64,000 nucleotides of DNA from assembly GCA_038209775.1 (NCBI GenBank), contig JBBQXK010000002.1, positions 62,001 to 126,000 on the forward strand, written 5' to 3'. The notes under the pieces are model-generated. The model saw only the letters and a program-made list of their open reading frames with translations. It did no database searches and had not been told where the DNA came from. Numbering within the stretch: the first letter of the stretch is position 1; each line of letters starts with the position of its first letter. Positions 62,249 through 64,000 of this stretch are shown here, one piece after another. Position numbers and translations under genes: made by a program. This DNA is from JBBQXK01 sp038209775 (GTDB lineage Bacteria > Pseudomonadota > Alphaproteobacteria > Rhodobacterales > Rhodobacteraceae).

Positions 62249-62779
62249 GCTTCGCTCCTGCCGTCTCGCCTTTTCCAGCTTCACCTTGCACAAATACTCC
62301 ACGGGGGGTGCGGGCGGTGTTAAACCCCCCCCATCAGCCCGATCAACCGGCGCAACCCCACATCCCTCAACCCCACCCATCCCGCAGACGATGCGCCACT
62401 CTTCCGGTGTCACCGGCTGCACCGACAGGCGGCTGTTGTTCACCAGCACCATCGCCTCAAGCCCCGGCTGCACCTTGCAGTCGTCCAGCGTCACCGCCCG
62501 TACAAATGGCCGCACGGCGCGGATCCACACGCAATCCCAGCGCGGGTCATCCGTCGTCGAATCCGGTGCGCTCAACCGGCAGACCTCGACGATCCCCACC
62601 ACTTCCTTGCCGATGTTGGAGTGGTAGTAGAACCCCAGATCCCCAAGTTCCATCGCCCGCATGTTGTTGCGCGCCTGATAGTTGCGCACGCCGTGCCACT
62701 CCTCGCCCTCTGCACCCTTTGCCACCTGCTGATCCCAGCTCCAGGTGTCGGGCTCCGATTTGAACAGCCAGTGCCGCAT
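61853..62779 (-). CDS. EVE-domain ORF reading through an intergenic repeat into DUF1761
   Basis: The open frame has 308 residues. Residues 1-140 are an EVE domain (MRHWLFKSEPDTWSWDQQV, WHGVRNYQARNNMR, GDLGFYYHSN, VTPEEWRIVCGMGG), a fold that binds modified bases. After GMGG the family normally stops. Here the frame continues through GVEGCGVAPV into the repeat at 62277-62331, then into DUF1761 with no stop. The start ATG overlaps the YciI-like stop. I judge that a lost stop produced an in-frame fusion, though translation may still restart at 62248. Confidence 0.65.
   Translation of the reverse strand: MRHWLFKSEPDTWSWDQQVAKGAEGEEWHGVRNYQARNNMRAMELGDLGFYYHSNIGKEVVGIVEVCRLSAPDSTTDDPRWDCVWIRAVRPFVRAVTLDDCKVQPGLEAMVLVNNSRLSVQPVTPEEWRIVCGMGGVEGCGVAPVDRADGGGLTPPAPPVEYLCKVKLEKARRQERSMEFLNVIAAALGAFGFGAVWYMSMSKPWIRAAGVPVDEMGKPQGNGSAMPFVVGLVAMVIVAGMMRHVFATSGVVTLGAGVVSGLGFGAFMITPWMAMNYAFAMRPAALTVIDGVNAVVGCAIMGAILTLF
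62277..62331 (-). repeat. Short intergenic repeat (copy 2) inside the EVE/DUF1761 ORF
   Basis: Read on the minus strand it is a G-rich run, TTTAACACC, a C-rich run and CCCCCCGTGGAGTATTTG, matching the element after grpE (21852-21905). Here it lies between two protein domains and stays in frame. It encodes about GGLTPPAPPVEYLCKVK. Confidence 0.65.
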
Positions 62780-63051
62780 CAGCCGATCACCTTGTTCCAC
62801 GCGCGGATCGCCACGCTTTCAAACAGCCCCGCCCGCGCATAGGGGTCAGCGGCGGCCCAGGCGTGGGCGGCCTCGATATCGGGCACTTCCAGCACGATCA
62901 GGCTGCCGTTCATGCGCCCCTCGGCGTCAAGGAATGGCCCCGCCAACTCCACCACGCCGCTGGATTTCAGATGCTCGACATGCGCCGGGCGGTTGTCGAG
63001 GCGGGTTTGCAGGGCGCCGGGTTTGTCGATGCAGATCAGGGCTACGCGCAT
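62779..63051 (-). CDS. YciI-like protein
   Basis: The protein has 90 residues. MRVALICIDKPGALQTRLDN followed by HVEHLKSSGVVELAGPF and the DPYARAGLFESVAIRAWNKV ending fit the YCII dimeric ferredoxin-like fold. Function is unknown; relatives are implied in small-molecule or dye-decolourising-type chemistry. It overlaps the EVE gene start (ATGA) and lies 4 bases after gpsA, so gpsA, yciI and the EVE gene probably form an operon. Confidence 0.88.
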   Translation of the reverse strand: MRVALICIDKPGALQTRLDNRPAHVEHLKSSGVVELAGPFLDAEGRMNGSLIVLEVPDIEAAHAWAAADPYARAGLFESVAIRAWNKVIG

Positions 63052-63055
63052 GGTA

Positions 63056-64000
63056 TCACTCCGTGGTCAGGGGCCGGGATAGCAGATCGTGGACGGCCTG
63101 CGCCAGTGTCACGCGGCCTGCGACCAGTGCTGCCACCATCATCGTCAGGGGCATTTCCACCCCGTGCCTTTCGGCAAGGCGAAGAGCGGCACCGGCGGTG
63201 GCCGCACCCTCGACCGTCTCGCCCTGCGGTGCGGGCTGGCCCGACCCCAGCGCCAGCCCGCGGCGATAGTTGCGCGAACGGTCCGATGTGCAGGTCAGCA
63301 CCAGATCGCCAAGGCCCGCCAGACCGGTCAAGGTCTCGGCCCGGCCCCCCATGGCCAGCGCCAGCCGCGTCATCTCGGCCTGACCGCGCGCGATGACGGC
63401 GGCGCGGGCCGACAGGCCAAGGCCCGCCCCCATCGTCACCCCCGCCGCGATGGCGATCACGTTCTTCAGGGCACCGCCCAGTTCCGCCCCGGTCACGTCG
63501 GTCGTGCGATAAAGCCGCAGCGTCGGCAGGGCGAGTTTCATCTGCACCGCCTCGGCACCCAAGGCATTGGCGCAGGCCAGCACCATTGCCGTCGGCAGCC
63601 CGGCGGCGATATCGGCGGCAAAGCCCGGTCCGGTCAGCAACCCCGCCAGCACCCCCGGCACCGCATCGTGGATCAGCGCCACCGACCCGCGCAGGGTGTT
63701 CAGGTCGATCCCCTTGGCGCAGGAAATCACCGGCCCGCGCGTCAGTGCCCGGCCATGTTCCACCAGAAACGCCGCCTGCGCCTGCATCGGCACCGCCAGC
63801 AGCGTCAGCCCCGCATCAGGATCGGGCGTGTCGCGCACCACCACGGCGTCGGGCAGCCGCACCCCCGGCAGACGGGTGGATTCGCGCCGCTGTGCCAGAC
63901 CCGGATCGCGCCCCATCAGCCGCACCTCGTGTCCCGCCCGCGCCAGCACGACCGCCAGCGCCGTGCCAAACGCCCCGGCCCCCAGAACCTGAATGACCGT
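63056..64000 (-). CDS. gpsA: Glycerol-3-phosphate dehydrogenase [NAD(P)+], start outside window
   Basis: 315 codons are visible, running off the window end. The Rossmann motif VLGAGAFGTALAVVLARAG begins within six residues of the edge, so only a few N-terminal residues are missing. ISCAKGIDL, GAELGGALKNVIAIAAGV and SRNYRRGLALG are family motifs containing the catalytic lysine region. It makes sn-glycerol-3-phosphate for phospholipid synthesis. An internal GTG at 63949 is not the true start. Confidence 0.94.
   Translation of the reverse strand, partial: TVIQVLGAGAFGTALAVVLARAGHEVRLMGRDPGLAQRRESTRLPGVRLPDAVVVRDTPDPDAGLTLLAVPMQAQAAFLVEHGRALTRGPVISCAKGIDLNTLRGSVALIHDAVPGVLAGLLTGPGFAADIAAGLPTAMVLACANALGAEAVQMKLALPTLRLYRTTDVTGAELGGALKNVIAIAAGVTMGAGLGLSARAAVIARGQAEMTRLALAMGGRAETLTGLAGLGDLVLTCTSDRSRNYRRGLALGSGQPAPQGETVEGAATAGAALRLAERHGVEMPLTMMVAALVAGRVTLAQAVHDLLSRPLTTE

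Overview
The window is a chromosomal segment of a GC-rich alphaproteobacterium, most likely Rhodobacterales (Rhodobacteraceae-like). The evidence is the gene order maf-aroE-coaE-dnaQ / hemJ-rho-mnmE-mnmG-rsmG-parA-parB, alphaproteobacterial housekeeping sequences, two perfect parS sites and short repeats of a type I associate with this family. Genes are dense and mostly co-directional in short operons. I saw no rRNA, tRNA, CRISPR array, insertion sequence or prophage.

Layout. (1) 0-3.7 kb: the tail of an unknown gene, a dimethylglycine/sarcosine-dehydrogenase-like flavoprotein and an alpha/beta-hydrolase lipoprotein. (2) 3.7-9.8 kb: the block that often lies left of alphaproteobacterial origins (Smr, MltA, Tim44-like, FxsA, SecB, DnaQ, CoaE, AroE, Maf). 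(3) 9.8-10.3 kb: a gene-free divergent region with degenerate DnaA boxes and a T-rich patch, my candidate oriC. (4) 10.3-17.6 kb: hemJ, rho, mnmE, mnmG, rsmG, parA, parB. One parS is embedded in the mnmG start codon region and a second in the rdgB/hemW overlap. (5) 17.6-24.5 kb: hemW, rdgB, rph, hrcA, grpE, mutS.

(6) 24.6-33.1 kb: a LacI-type regulator divergent from a glucose-type ABC transporter operon with two paralogous binding proteins, two permeases, one ATPase and a terminal GMC oxidoreductase. A perfect palindromic operator overlaps the promoter. (7) 33.3-38.4 kb: adenine deaminase, an EamA transporter and the 5-oxoprolinase genes pxpA-pxpB-pxpC. (8) 38.6-44.2 kb: tamA-tamB for outer-membrane protein assembly, then a BrkB/YihY membrane protein. 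(9) 45.1-50.4 kb: a YjbE/YjbF/YjbH-like exopolysaccharide module with a CapD/WbpM-type nucleotide-sugar dehydratase.

(10) 50.4-57 kb: a decayed Rrf2-like remnant and a single 1920-residue protein that is the most unusual object here. It has a small N-terminal domain, acidic helices, a Gly/Ala low-complexity tract, a proline run and about 1450 residues of amphipathic helix. Part of that helix is built from roughly 240-250-residue repeats, one pair being in exact 753-bp register. I do not recognise its function. (11) 57-64 kb: HD hydrolase, ahcY, a methyltransferase, DUF2853, an Fsr-like MFS exporter, an EVE-domain ORF that reads through an intergenic repeat into a DUF1761 gene, a YciI-like protein and gpsA (cut by the window end).

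The window joins origin and segregation functions (oriC candidate, parABS) with tRNA modification, chaperones and repair, followed by accessory sugar uptake, envelope assembly, exopolysaccharide export and the giant repeat protein.
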